Below are positions 9,737 to 18,949 of a stretch of DNA of 64,000 nt, piece by piece. Source of the DNA: Halioglobus sp. (GTDB taxonomy: Bacteria; Pseudomonadota; Gammaproteobacteria; Pseudomonadales; Halieaceae). The number at the start of each line of letters is the position of its first letter. Positions within the stretch are counted from its first letter, which is position 1. The stretch is taken from NCBI GenBank assembly GCA_002699145.1, contig PABK01000009.1, forward strand, positions 35,511 to 99,510, written 5' to 3'. The position numbers were made by a program, and so were the translations under genes. A model generated the notes under the pieces. It searched no databases. It had not been told where the DNA came from and saw only the letters and a program-made list of their open reading frames with translations.

Positions 9737-11590
9737 ATGAGCAACGACTACGACATTTCCTTCTCCTATACCGTGAACAACCCCGGGCCCGCCGCGGCGC
9801 CGCAGGAGACGGACCCGACGCCCTACGCCTTCCCCGACTGCGAGGAATTCAGCCTGCCCAACGGCGCGGTACTGCTGGTCAGCAAGCACGGCCCGCAACA
9901 GACCGTGGTCACCCGCGACGTCTCCATCGCGCTGGGCAACTGCCGTGAGTTCCGCAGCCTGCAGGGCCACGCCCGCTTCCTCACCGGCTACATGCCGGAG
10001 CTGGGTGGCGATGTGGACGGGGTGCGCAAGGTACTGGAGTCGGTGCGCGACGCGGGCCTCATGGTCCCCGCGCAGGCGTTCGCCGGGCGTTTGGCGGACG
10101 GCGCGCGCGGCGTGGAGCGGGCGCCCTCCCGGGTCTTCGTCATCACCTGCGACAGGCCGCAGGCGGTCGAGCGCCTGCTGGAGACCCTGCTCGCCGGCGC
10201 GGACCTGGCCCGGCACGAACGCCTCTACCTGGTCGATGATTCCCGCGACGCGGACAACGCCGCACGCAATCGCGAACTGGTGCAGACATTCAATACACGC
10301 AGCCCGCGCGACATGCATTATTTCGGCAGCCAGGAGCGGGAGACACTGTTGTCGCGACTGCTGCAGCAGCTGCCGCAGCACGAACCGGCGCTGCGCTTCC
10401 TGCTGGACCGGCAGCAGTGGCAGGGCCACAAGACCTTCGGCCTGGCGCGCACGCTATGCCTGCTGTTGTCGGTAGGCCGGCGCGCCATCGTGCTGGACGA
10501 CGACGTCGTCTGTACCGCGATCGAGCCGCCGCATCGCTCGGCGGGCATCGGGTTTGTCGAGCGCATGTGCGAGGCGGACTTCTATCGCAGCGCCGATGCC
10601 TGGATGCAGGGCGCCCGGCAACGCGAGGAAGATCCCCTGGCCGGCCACCTCTCCTGCCTGGGCGCCGGGCTGGGGGACGCCCTGGACAGCCTGGGCGCGG
10701 CGGCTCCCTCGGGAGAACAGTTGCGGGACAGCCAGTTCCAGGTGCTGCGTCGCGTCACCCCCGCCTCGCGCATCCTGGTCACCCAGAATGGCACCTTCGG
10801 CGACCCCGGCACAGGCGATACTTCCTGGGTGTTCAACCTCACCGGGCCGTCGCTGGACAGGCTGCTGGCCGGCCCGAGTTCCATCGAGGACAAGGTCACC
10901 ACGCGCCAGTACTGGATGGGCTGGTCGCGGCCGACCTTCAGCAACCGCTTCAACATGTCCCAGGTCACCGGCCTGGACAACAGCGCCCTGCTGCCGCCCT
11001 ACTTCCCCGCCTGGCGCGGCGAGGACCAGTTGTTCGGCGCGATGCTCGAGTACCTCTACCCGGACTCACTGGTGCTGAACTATCCCTGGGCGGTGCCGCA
11101 CCTGCCGCTGGACGAGCGCAGCGGCAGCATCACGCCAGCGCCGGAAGTGGCGGCGGGCGCCGCGCTGGTGGAGACGCATATCGGCGCGAACGCGCCGGAC
11201 AATGCCGCGCTGCCCCTTGAATCACGCCTGGCGTCGCTGGTGTTGTTGTTCGAGCAACTCGCCGGGCGCGGTGACGAAGACCTCGCCGCGGCCTACCGCA
11301 CCGCACTGGCCGCCGACCAGGCGAACGCCGCGCGCCAGGTGGCGGACAAGCTGCGCCAGGCGCCGGAGGCACACGGCGAGTGGCGCCAGTTGCTGGAGGA
11401 GCGCGGCAGGCATTACATGCAGGCGATCGGCCGCGCGCAGGTGCCGGTGCGTGTCAGCGGCGTGCCCGAGAGCATGGATGAAGCCGAGCTGTGGCGCCGT
11501 GGCCGCGAGCTGGCCGGCCGCTTCGCCGCCGCCCTGGCCGCCTGGCCGGCAGTCCGCGAGGCCGCGGCGGAGCTGGCGCGGGACGCCTGA
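9737..11590 (+). CDS. GT2-like glycosyltransferase with PqqD-like N-terminal domain
   Basis: A 617-residue cytoplasmic protein. Residues 35-110 resemble a PqqD/winged-helix-like module (EEFSLPNGAVLLVSK, later HARFLTGYMPELGGD). From about 130 a nucleotide-sugar transferase-like core begins with VFVITCDRP (133-141). It includes the DxD-type motif LDDD (253-256) and the acceptor-side region ending in AWRGEDQLFG. The C-terminal 130 residues are helical and alanine-rich. No standard name applies. The pairing of a PqqD-like module with a glycosyltransferase is unusual and suggests action on a peptide or protein acceptor, which is speculative. Confidence 0.6.
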   Translation: MSNDYDISFSYTVNNPGPAAAPQETDPTPYAFPDCEEFSLPNGAVLLVSKHGPQQTVVTRDVSIALGNCREFRSLQGHARFLTGYMPELGGDVDGVRKVLESVRDAGLMVPAQAFAGRLADGARGVERAPSRVFVITCDRPQAVERLLETLLAGADLARHERLYLVDDSRDADNAARNRELVQTFNTRSPRDMHYFGSQERETLLSRLLQQLPQHEPALRFLLDRQQWQGHKTFGLARTLCLLLSVGRRAIVLDDDVVCTAIEPPHRSAGIGFVERMCEADFYRSADAWMQGARQREEDPLAGHLSCLGAGLGDALDSLGAAAPSGEQLRDSQFQVLRRVTPASRILVTQNGTFGDPGTGDTSWVFNLTGPSLDRLLAGPSSIEDKVTTRQYWMGWSRPTFSNRFNMSQVTGLDNSALLPPYFPAWRGEDQLFGAMLEYLYPDSLVLNYPWAVPHLPLDERSGSITPAPEVAAGAALVETHIGANAPDNAALPLESRLASLVLLFEQLAGRGDEDLAAAYRTALAADQANAARQVADKLRQAPEAHGEWRQLLEERGRHYMQAIGRAQVPVRVSGVPESMDEAELWRRGRELAGRFAAALAAWPAVREAAAELARDA

Positions 11591-11704
11591 ACGCAATCCC
11601 CGCAACATGCCCACACCGGCGCCCGGCAAATTCTGCCGGTGCCAGTCCGCGCAGGATTGTTTATCATCCGGGCTAGAACAAGGCGCGCGCCGGAGGTGTG
11701 CGAG

Positions 11705-12130
11705 ATGCTCATCGTTTTCATCGTGAACCTGGCGGTCATCGGGCTGGCGGTCACGATCCACTACGAGTTCCTGCACCGAATCACGCTGCTGTTACCCAAC
11801 ATGCGCATCCGCTATCGCTTTCGCATCGTGCTGGGCGTGTTTCTCGCGCTCACGGCACACGCGGTGGAAGTCTGGATCTTCGCTTATTCCTTTTACCTGA
11901 TGCACCACGCCCCCGGCTGGGGCGAACTCGTCGGTAACTTCGACGGTACGTTCATGGACTGCGTGTACTTCTCCTTCACCACCTACACCACGCTGGGTTT
12001 CGGCGATATCGAGCCGCTGGGCGACCTGCGCTTTCTCACCGGCCTGGAGTCGCTTACCGGGCTGGTGCTGATCACCTGGACCGCCTCTTTCCTGTACCTG
12101 GAAATGACGCGCTACTGGGATGCGAGGTAG
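11705..12130 (+). CDS. Ion-channel family protein with K+ selectivity filter
   Basis: A 141-residue membrane protein with helix 1 at 2-20, helix 2 at about 40-63, a pore loop with TTYTTLGFGD at 92-101, and a final helix at about 112-133. TxGFGD matches the potassium-channel filter (PF07885 type). The start at 11705 follows CGGAGG at a suitable distance; an earlier in-frame start at 11639 would add an unlikely arginine-rich leader. There is no RCK or cyclic-nucleotide domain. The next small membrane gene follows after 3 bases, so the two are probably co-translated. Confidence 0.8.
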   Translation: MLIVFIVNLAVIGLAVTIHYEFLHRITLLLPNMRIRYRFRIVLGVFLALTAHAVEVWIFAYSFYLMHHAPGWGELVGNFDGTFMDCVYFSFTTYTTLGFGDIEPLGDLRFLTGLESLTGLVLITWTASFLYLEMTRYWDAR

Positions 12131-12133
12131 GCC

Positions 12134-12538
12134 ATGACATGGCGCGGACTGCACCTGGCCCTGGGCACGGCGGGCCTGTTCCTTTTCATCCTGCAGGGCC
12201 AGTACATGGCCCGGGTACTGGGCGTGCCCGAGCTGCCGGACGTGCAGCGCATGCTGTACCGCTCGGCGCACCTGTACCTGATGCTGGCCTGCGCCGCAAA
12301 TATCTGCGCGGGATACTTTATCGAGCCCGGGCGCTACAGCGGGTTCCTGCCGCGGCTGTGTTCGGTGTTGCTGCTGGTGTCCCCCGTGTTGCTGCTGGTG
12401 AGTTTTTTCACCGAGGTCAACACCGCGACCATAGACCGGCCCCTGCTCTCCATCGCCCTGTACCTGCTGTTCGCCGCCGTGGCGCTACTGGCCAGCCACG
12501 CCCTGTGGCGGCGCTTCAGGCCAGTAGCACGGGACTGA
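12134..12538 (+). CDS. Small four-helix membrane protein of unknown function
   Basis: A 134-residue protein with four predicted membrane helices (about 7-24, 46-64, 75-93, 105-125). It begins 3 bases after the channel gene and overlaps the convergent selD gene by 23 bases at the 3' end. No family was recognised. Co-transcription with the channel-like protein is likely from the spacing. Confidence 0.65.
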   Translation: MTWRGLHLALGTAGLFLFILQGQYMARVLGVPELPDVQRMLYRSAHLYLMLACAANICAGYFIEPGRYSGFLPRLCSVLLLVSPVLLLVSFFTEVNTATIDRPLLSIALYLLFAAVALLASHALWRRFRPVARD

Positions 12539-14711
12539 CGCCGGCCGCCGGGGCCGCGCTGATCTCGCCGATGATCGCCGCCTCGGGATAGCCAGACTCA
12601 AGCAACGCGCCCAACAATTCCTGCGCGCGCGCCGCCGGCACCGCCAGCAGCAGCGGCCCGCTGGTCTGCGGGTCGAACAACAACTGCGCCGCGGGGCTGT
12701 CCACACTGGCGCCGAGCGCCGCGCGCGCGCGCTCCAGGTTGGCCGGGTGCATGGTGCTGATGATTCCCGCCTCGAGACAGTCCCGCGCACCGGCGAGCGC
12801 GGGCACCCGGGCGCACACCAGGCGCGCGCCGCGTTCGTCGCCGAGCATTTCCAGCAGGTGCCCGAGCAGGCCGAAGCCGGTGACATCGGTACAGGCCGAG
12901 GCGCCGTACTGCAGCGCCAGGCGCGCCGCCGCCGCGTTGCCGCGCAGCATGTTGTCGACGGCGGCGTCGATGTCGCGGCCATCGGCGCGCAATTGCATGT
13001 GCGCGGCGAACAGGGCGCCGGTGCCCAGGGCGCCGGTCAGCAGCAGCGCATCGCCCGGCTGCGCCCCCGACTTGCCCAGCAGGCGCCCCTGCGCATCCAT
13101 GGGCACACCGCTCACCGCGAAGCCCAGGCTGAGGTCCGCGCCCTGCATGCTGTGGCCGCCCAGCAGCGGGCAGTCGGCAGCGGCCAGCTCGTGCAGCGCC
13201 CCGGCCAGCAACTGGTACAGGTCCCGTTGCAGGATGCGCGGCCCCGCATACGGCAGCGTCGCCGCGGCCAGGGCACCCAGCGGGCGCGCGCCGCAGGCGT
13301 AGAGGTCGCTGAGCGCGTGGTTGGCGGCGATCCGGCCCATGGTCCAGGGGTCGGCGACGAGCTGGCGCAACACGTCGATGCTCTGCAGCAGGGTCGCGCC
13401 CTGCAGCCCGGCCAGTGGGGCGGCGTCGTCACCGCCGCCGCTGCAGTGGCGCGGAAACCGCGCGGCCAGTTCCTCCAGCACCTGGCGCAGCGGGTCGGCG
13501 CCCACCTTGGCGCCGCAGCCGCCACAGGCAACCTGCGCCTGCGTGGGCAGCTCCGGCAGCCGGCGCGTCGCCGCGGGCATCGCAGACGGCAGCGCGCTGA
13601 AACGGCGCATGAAGCTGCGGTCGATCCGGTCCTTCCAGCGCCACACCCAGGCGCCGGTTGCGCTGAACACGCCGCGCTCGGCGGTGGCGCACCGCTCGCC
13701 CAGCGACAACAACGAGAGAAAGCGGCGCTGGGGGCGGTGCTCGCGCAGGGGCTCGTCGAGCATGAACGCGCGCAGGTTGTGTGCCAGCACCGGCGCCTGG
13801 CGCACGGCGAAGACACCGGCCTTGGGTCGCGGGTGGTTGAGCTGTGTGGCGATATCCCCCGCCGCGAACACGCGCGCGTCGGCGCTGGACTGCAGGGTGT
13901 CACGCACCGCGAGAAAACCGCCCGCGTCGGTGGGCAGGCCGCTGGCGGCTATCCACGGCGCCGGGGCCGCGGCGGTACACCAGAACACCTGGTCCAGTGC
14001 ATCCTCGCGCCCGCCCTGCAGGGTCACGCCCCGCTCTCCCACCGCCGTCACCCTGGCCGCGGTGTGCACCTCGATACCCGCCGCGGCCAGCGCCGCCTGG
14101 ACGGCGCGCCGTGCGCGCCGGTTGTAGCCGGGCAACACCTGCTCCGCGGCGGTGTACAGGCGCAATCGCACGCGCTCGCGGCCGAGCCGCTGCGCCATGG
14201 CCAGGGCCAGCTCCACGCTGCCCGCACCGCCGCCGACCACCCCCACGCGCAGCGCGGCGCCCGCGCGCAGCCGCTGTTCCAGTTGCCGCCAGCGCCGCCA
14301 CAGGCCGGATACGGGCTTTACCGGCACGCAGTGCTCGCGCGCGCCGGGCACGCTGTCCAGGTCGGGCAGGGAACCGATATCCAGCGACACCACGTCGTAG
14401 GCCAGGTCCGGGCGCCCGGCGAGGCTGACCCTGCGCCGCGCGGGGTGCAGGGCGGTGGCCTCGGCCTGCACGAAGCGCGCGCCGGCCCACTGGCACAACC
14501 GCGCCAGGTCGATGTGGGTCTCGTCGAACGTGTAGTGGCCGGCGATCAGGCCCGGCAACATGCCGGAATAGGGCGTGTGGCTGTGCGGCGACACCAGCGT
14601 GATGCGCAAGCCCTGCACCGGACGCATCGCCAGCATGCGCAGGGCCAGGGCGTGGCTGTGGCCGCCGCCAACCAGCACCAGGTCGCGGCGCAGTTCAGGC
14701 TGTGCGCGCAT
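12516..14711 (-). CDS. selD: NADH-dehydrogenase-like / selenide, water dikinase (SelD) fusion
   Basis: Makes selenophosphate from selenide and ATP. The 731-residue protein has an N-terminal FAD/NAD oxidoreductase part: VLVGGGHSHA at 12-21, a second dinucleotide motif VGVVGGGAGSVELAL near 156-170, and AGDIA near 285. It is fused to a SelD kinase beginning at about 390. The SelD catalytic pair is seen as CGGCGAKVG with Cys399 and Lys402; no selenocysteine codon is present. The fusion is known in many bacteria, where the oxidoreductase may feed reduced selenium. The gene overlaps selU by 17 bases. No selA, selB or selC is in the window, so supply of SelU is the local role. Confidence 0.92.
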   Translation of the reverse strand: MRAQPELRRDLVLVGGGHSHALALRMLAMRPVQGLRITLVSPHSHTPYSGMLPGLIAGHYTFDETHIDLARLCQWAGARFVQAEATALHPARRRVSLAGRPDLAYDVVSLDIGSLPDLDSVPGAREHCVPVKPVSGLWRRWRQLEQRLRAGAALRVGVVGGGAGSVELALAMAQRLGRERVRLRLYTAAEQVLPGYNRRARRAVQAALAAAGIEVHTAARVTAVGERGVTLQGGREDALDQVFWCTAAAPAPWIAASGLPTDAGGFLAVRDTLQSSADARVFAAGDIATQLNHPRPKAGVFAVRQAPVLAHNLRAFMLDEPLREHRPQRRFLSLLSLGERCATAERGVFSATGAWVWRWKDRIDRSFMRRFSALPSAMPAATRRLPELPTQAQVACGGCGAKVGADPLRQVLEELAARFPRHCSGGGDDAAPLAGLQGATLLQSIDVLRQLVADPWTMGRIAANHALSDLYACGARPLGALAAATLPYAGPRILQRDLYQLLAGALHELAAADCPLLGGHSMQGADLSLGFAVSGVPMDAQGRLLGKSGAQPGDALLLTGALGTGALFAAHMQLRADGRDIDAAVDNMLRGNAAAARLALQYGASACTDVTGFGLLGHLLEMLGDERGARLVCARVPALAGARDCLEAGIISTMHPANLERARAALGASVDSPAAQLLFDPQTSGPLLLAVPAARAQELLGALLESGYPEAAIIGEISAAPAAGVSPVLLA

Positions 14712-15807
14712 CGTCTTTGTAACGCGTCGCCCAGGCCACCACGGCGTCGCGCTCGCCGCTGAACAGGCGCCGCCCCCGGCGCCGCTCCAGCTGGTAGTCG
14801 TACATGGGGTCGTAGTAGTTCTCCAGCAGGAAGGCTATCCACTGTCGGTGCCCCGCGCAGCCGGCGCCGGACCACTGCGCACGGAAGGCCTCGCCCATCA
14901 TCGCCTGTACACGCTGCAGCCGCGCGCCGCCGAGGCGCCTGCCGATGCGCGCCAGGTCCGCGAGCATTTTTTCGCAGTGCAGGCGCGGCCCCTCCTCGCC
15001 GTGGCGCTCGAGGTAGCGTTTTCCCAGATCGATGACATAGTCCTGCAGCACCACCTCGACGCGCGCGGGCAGGTCTTCCTCGACCACCACCAGCGGCGCC
15101 GCGGCCATGCGCTCGCGCAACTCCTGCGGCAGGGCCAGCCTGCCGATGAGCCGCCCCTCGTCCTCCAGGAACAGCGGCGCATCGGTGTCCGCCAGCAGGC
15201 GCAGCAGGGCGATGCTCAGACCGTTCTCGAAATCGATCTGCGATGGCTGCGGCGTGGGCAGAGCGCCGAAACTGGAGCCGCGGTGGTTGGCCAGGCCCTC
15301 CAGGTCCACCGCCCGCGCCAGGCGCTCGATGACGCGGGTCTTGCCGCTGCCGGTGCGGCCGCTGACCAGCACCAGGCGCGCGGCGGCCAGCGAGCGCTGC
15401 AACTCCTGCAGCAGGAACTGGCGCATGGCCTTGTACCCACCGACAACCCGCGGGTACACCACCCCCGCCGCGGCCATCCACTCCTGTACCGTCTGCGAGC
15501 GCAGCCCGCCGCGCCAGCAGTACAGGCAGCCGCGCGGGTGCAGGGCGGCGAATTCCAGCCAGCCGCGCATACGCTCCTCGCGCAGGGCGCCGGACACCAG
15601 TCGGTGCCCGAGTTCGATGGCCGCCTCGCGGCCGCGCTGCTTGTAGCAGATACCGACCTGGGCGCGCTCATCGTCGCTCATCAGCGGCAGGCTGGCGGCG
15701 CCGGGGAAAGCGCCGCGGGCGAATTCCGCCGGCGCGCGCAGGTCGATCATGGGTGTGTGGTGCAGGAACAGCGCGCGGTAGTCGTCCGTGTCGTGGCGCG
15801 CTGGCAT
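14695..15807 (-). CDS. selU: tRNA 2-selenouridine synthase SelU/MnmH
   Basis: Replaces sulfur by selenium in 2-thiouridine at the wobble position of Lys, Glu and Gln tRNAs, using selenophosphate. The 370-residue protein starts with a rhodanese domain with catalytic Cys97 in LYCWRGG. A P-loop domain follows with Walker A GRTGSGKT at 150-157. It is encoded between rdgC (8 bases upstream) and selD (17-base overlap), forming a compact rdgC-selU-selD unit. Confidence 0.95.
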   Translation of the reverse strand: MPARHDTDDYRALFLHHTPMIDLRAPAEFARGAFPGAASLPLMSDDERAQVGICYKQRGREAAIELGHRLVSGALREERMRGWLEFAALHPRGCLYCWRGGLRSQTVQEWMAAAGVVYPRVVGGYKAMRQFLLQELQRSLAAARLVLVSGRTGSGKTRVIERLARAVDLEGLANHRGSSFGALPTPQPSQIDFENGLSIALLRLLADTDAPLFLEDEGRLIGRLALPQELRERMAAAPLVVVEEDLPARVEVVLQDYVIDLGKRYLERHGEEGPRLHCEKMLADLARIGRRLGGARLQRVQAMMGEAFRAQWSGAGCAGHRQWIAFLLENYYDPMYDYQLERRRGRRLFSGERDAVVAWATRYKDDARTA

Positions 15808-15815
15808 GTCCGCCT

Positions 15816-16721
15816 TTATTCCGCGGCGCCGCCGAACATCGCCAGCACCCGCTCCTGCAGGCTGCTCACCGCGTCGGACATCAGCGCGAAGTCCGCGTCC
15901 AGGCGCGCCGCCTGGTCCGCCTCGGGAATGTCTTCGTTCTCTTTCATCAGCTCATCCGCGAACTTCAGCCGCCGCAGGCACAGGTCCTCGCCCAGCACCA
16001 GCGACACGCGCTCGTCCCAGCGCAGGGCCAGGCGCACCACCTGGCGGCCCGCATTGAGGTGAGTTTCCACCTCTTCACTGAACAAATCAACGCCGCGGCA
16101 GCGCACCACACCGCCGTCCTCGCCGGGTTCGCGCAGCTCGCACTCGGTGCCCAGCTCGACATCCTCGGGCGGCTTGCGCCGCGCCAGCCAGGCGGTCATG
16201 GTGGCCACCGGGGCGTCGTTCACCTGCGGCAGCAGGACCGGGAAGCTGCCGATGCAGTCGCGCAACAGGTTGAGCACCTCCTCCGCGCGGGCGGCGCTGG
16301 CGCTGTCGATGAAAATCCAGTTGCCGCGCGGGTCGATGTAGGCGTGGATATGCGTGGTGCGGCTGAAGGCGCGCGGCAAGCAGTCCTGCACGATCTCGTC
16401 CTTCAGGCTGAGGCGTTCCTTGCGGTAGACCTTGCGCGCCTGTTCCTCTTCGATGGCGGCGACTTTTTCCTCCAGTTGCTCGCGCACCACGGTAGCGGGC
16501 AGCAGTTTTTCCTCGCGCCGGAGCTTGAGCAGGAAACGCCCGCCGGCGGCGTGCGCCAGCGCCTCGGACTGTTCCCCCAGCGGCGGCACCCAGCCCATGG
16601 ACAAGGCCTGAGACTTGGCGCAGGGCGCGAATGCGCGCGCTGCCAGCCGCTCGGTCAACTGCTCGGCGGTGACGGTGAACGGGCTGGTCAGGCGATAGGC
16701 GCGGATATTCTTGAACCACAT
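15816..16721 (-). CDS. rdgC: Recombination-associated protein RdgC
   Basis: A ring-forming double-stranded DNA-binding protein that modulates RecA. The 301-residue length and the family start MWFKNIRAYRLTSPF are typical, followed by GWVPPLG near 43. The ATG at 16721 is chosen because the family always begins MWFKN; the open frame extends 33 codons further without support. It is the first gene of a minus-strand unit with selU and selD. Confidence 0.94.
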   Translation of the reverse strand: MWFKNIRAYRLTSPFTVTAEQLTERLAARAFAPCAKSQALSMGWVPPLGEQSEALAHAAGGRFLLKLRREEKLLPATVVREQLEEKVAAIEEEQARKVYRKERLSLKDEIVQDCLPRAFSRTTHIHAYIDPRGNWIFIDSASAARAEEVLNLLRDCIGSFPVLLPQVNDAPVATMTAWLARRKPPEDVELGTECELREPGEDGGVVRCRGVDLFSEEVETHLNAGRQVVRLALRWDERVSLVLGEDLCLRRLKFADELMKENEDIPEADQAARLDADFALMSDAVSSLQERVLAMFGGAAE

Positions 16722-16926
16722 GGACGGGACTGCCTCCGGCAAAAGCGGGGGATTGTAACCCAGCGCCGCGCCAATACCAGCGCGGCTGCACAACCGCGCC
16801 GGCGGGGCCCCGCCGGGCACAAAGCCGCTGCGCGTACAACAATTTATTCCGCGGCCCGGGCTGTGGCGTTGTCAGCGCGGAGCCAAACCGTTTTAATCCA
16901 CAGTCCCCGCCACGCAGGAGCCGCAC

Positions 16927-18414
16927 ATGCCAGCCAAGGCCACCCCCTCTCATCCGCGCAATATCAAGGACATCCAGCACTGGGACAGGGAGACGGACGT
17001 CGCCATCGTCGGTTTCGGTGGCGCGGGCGGCTGCGCCGCAATCGAGGCGGCGGACGCGGGCGCCCAGGTCACTATCTTCGAACTGGCCAGCGCCAGCGGC
17101 GGCTCCACCGCCATGTCTTCGGCGGAGATCTACATGGGCGGCAGCGGCGGCACCCGGGTACAGCGCGCCTGCGGTTTCGAGGACAGCACCGAGGACATGT
17201 TCAACTACATGATGATGGCGGCCGGACCGCAGGCGGACGAGGCGAAAATCCGCAACTACTGCGACAACAGCCAGGCGCATTTCGAGTGGCTGGTCGATCA
17301 CCTGGGCGTGCCGTTCAAGGACAGCTTCCACGAGGAGCGCGCCATCATGTGCCTGACCGACGACGGCCTGCTCTACACCGGCAGCGAGAAGGCCTACCCC
17401 TTCGCGCAACAGGCCAAACCCTGCCCGCGCGGCCACAACCTTTATATCGAGGGCGATAACGGTGGCCCGCTGTTCATGAAGATCGTGACGGAAAATGTCG
17501 ACCGGCGCGAGGCCATCACCGTGGAGTACGAAACGCGCGCGCTGACCCTGATCGTCGACGACGAAGGCAGCGTGGCGGGCCTGGTGGTGCGCCAGGACCA
17601 GCAGGAACTCAACGTGCGCGCGCGCAGGGGCGTGATCCTCTGCGCCGGCGGTTTTGTCATGAACGAGGAAATGCTGCAGCGCTACGCGCCCAAGCTGCTG
17701 CGCGGCAACAACGCCATCGGCAATCCGGGCGACACCGGCACCGGCATCATGATGGGCATGGGTGTGGGCGGCGCGGCCATCAATATGCACGAGGGCTTCA
17801 TCAGCATTCCCTACTACCCGCCCGCCAGTATCACCTACGGCATCGTGGTCAACGACAAGGGCCAGCGTTTTATCAATGAGGATGTCTACCACGCTCGCCT
17901 TTGCCAGGCGATCCTCGACCAGCAAAGTGACCGCTTCTACTTCATCCTCACGGTGGAGCAGTATGGCGACTACGAGAAATTCAACTTCATGGCCGCCGAC
18001 ATCGCCGGCACCGGCGAGACGGTACAGGAACTGGAGCAGGAGCTGGGACTGCGCGAGGGCAGCCTGCAGCACACGATCGCCGTGTACAACGAGGACGTGG
18101 CCAACGGCGACGACACGCTGTGCCACAAGGCGCCGCAGTGGCTGCAGGCGCTGGAGCCGCCACTGGTGGCGCTGGATATCACCCCGGGGCGCGGCGTATT
18201 CGTGCCCATGTTCACCCTCGGCGGACTGGACACGCTGCCCGGCGGCGAGGTGCTGACGCCGCAGCGCGAGGTCATACCCGGCCTGTACGCCGCGGGACGC
18301 ACGGCCTGCGGGGTGGTGCGCACCGCTGCGGGCTACTCCAGCGGCATGTCCGTGGGCGACGCGACCTTTTCCGGTCGCATGGCGGGCAGGCAGGCGGCGG
18401 CGCGTAAGACCTGA
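16927..18414 (+). CDS. FAD-dependent dehydrogenase, 3-ketosteroid-dehydrogenase/fumarate-reductase type
   Basis: A flavoprotein of 495 residues with the FAD-binding motif VGFGGAGG (28-35) and acidic strand end TIFELASASGGST near 50-62. The C-terminal flavin-contact block GLYAAGRTACGVVRTAAGYSSG lies near 455-476. This matches FAD-binding_2 enzymes such as 3-ketosteroid 1-dehydrogenase and KshA-associated reductases; the substrate is not determinable. The last two codons and the stop come from a GTAAGACCTGACCCC repeat, so the native C-terminus may have been replaced. It is divergent from rdgC. Confidence 0.8.
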   Translation: MPAKATPSHPRNIKDIQHWDRETDVAIVGFGGAGGCAAIEAADAGAQVTIFELASASGGSTAMSSAEIYMGGSGGTRVQRACGFEDSTEDMFNYMMMAAGPQADEAKIRNYCDNSQAHFEWLVDHLGVPFKDSFHEERAIMCLTDDGLLYTGSEKAYPFAQQAKPCPRGHNLYIEGDNGGPLFMKIVTENVDRREAITVEYETRALTLIVDDEGSVAGLVVRQDQQELNVRARRGVILCAGGFVMNEEMLQRYAPKLLRGNNAIGNPGDTGTGIMMGMGVGGAAINMHEGFISIPYYPPASITYGIVVNDKGQRFINEDVYHARLCQAILDQQSDRFYFILTVEQYGDYEKFNFMAADIAGTGETVQELEQELGLREGSLQHTIAVYNEDVANGDDTLCHKAPQWLQALEPPLVALDITPGRGVFVPMFTLGGLDTLPGGEVLTPQREVIPGLYAAGRTACGVVRTAAGYSSGMSVGDATFSGRMAGRQAAARKT

Positions 18415-18447
18415 CCCCCGGGGTTGTCAATTGTAAGACCTGACCCC
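18404..18447 (+). repeat. Two copies of GTAAGACCTGACCCC
   Basis: The 15-bp motif occurs at 18404-18418 and 18433-18447, 29 bases apart, around TTGTCAATT. The first copy supplies the Lys-Thr-stop end of the FAD enzyme. From memory, similar ggGTCAGGTCTTAC words flank Y1 (RAYT) transposase-related repeats in gammaproteobacteria. No transposase is present here, so this would be a stranded element. The assignment is tentative. Confidence 0.5.
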
Positions 18448-18488
18448 ACTATTGCTGTTCCAGCGATCAGAGAGGCGGGGCCGAGCCG

Positions 18489-18929
18489 ATGAAATACCTG
18501 CACACCATGGTGCGCGCGAAAGACCTGGATGAAACCCTGGACTTCTACTGCGGCAAACTGGGCCTGGTCGAGGTCAATCGCCACGACAGCGAGGCGGGAC
18601 GCTTCACCCTGGTGTTCCTCGCTGCCCCGGGCGATGTGGAGCGCGCGCGCGAGGGCAACAGCCCGACCGTGGAAATCACCTGGAACTGGGACCCCGAGGA
18701 ATACGACGGCGGCCGCAACTTCGGCCACCTGGCCTACCGCGTCGACGACATCTACGCGCTGTGCCAGCGCCTGATGGACCAGGGAGTCACCATCAACCGC
18801 CCGCCGCGGGACGGCCACATGGCGTTCATCCGCTCCCCGGACGGCATCTCCATCGAGCTGCTGCAGGACGGGGACGCCCTGCCCCCGGCGGAGCCCTGGG
18901 CCTCCATGGAAAACACCGGGAGCTGGTAG
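18489..18929 (+). CDS. gloA: Lactoylglutathione lyase / glyoxalase I family
   Basis: Converts the methylglyoxal-glutathione hemithioacetal to S-lactoylglutathione. The 146-residue VOC protein has two beta-alpha-beta-beta-beta repeats: KYLHTMVRAKDLDETLDFY (2-20) with the metal-ligand His5, NSPTVEITWNW with Glu near 63, NFGHLAYRVDD with His near 80, and SPDGISIELLQ with Glu near 127. These four ligands fit the usual metal site. It lies 20 bases before the phosphatase regulator gene. Confidence 0.87.
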   Translation: MKYLHTMVRAKDLDETLDFYCGKLGLVEVNRHDSEAGRFTLVFLAAPGDVERAREGNSPTVEITWNWDPEEYDGGRNFGHLAYRVDDIYALCQRLMDQGVTINRPPRDGHMAFIRSPDGISIELLQDGDALPPAEPWASMENTGSW

Positions 18930-18949
18930 CAAGCGCCGGCGCCCCGCCC

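Noticed and set aside
18404..18447. An intact insertion sequence at the GACCTGACCCC repeats
   Set aside because: Only 74 bases separate the flanking genes, with no transposase and no target-site duplication; at most it is a repeat remnant.
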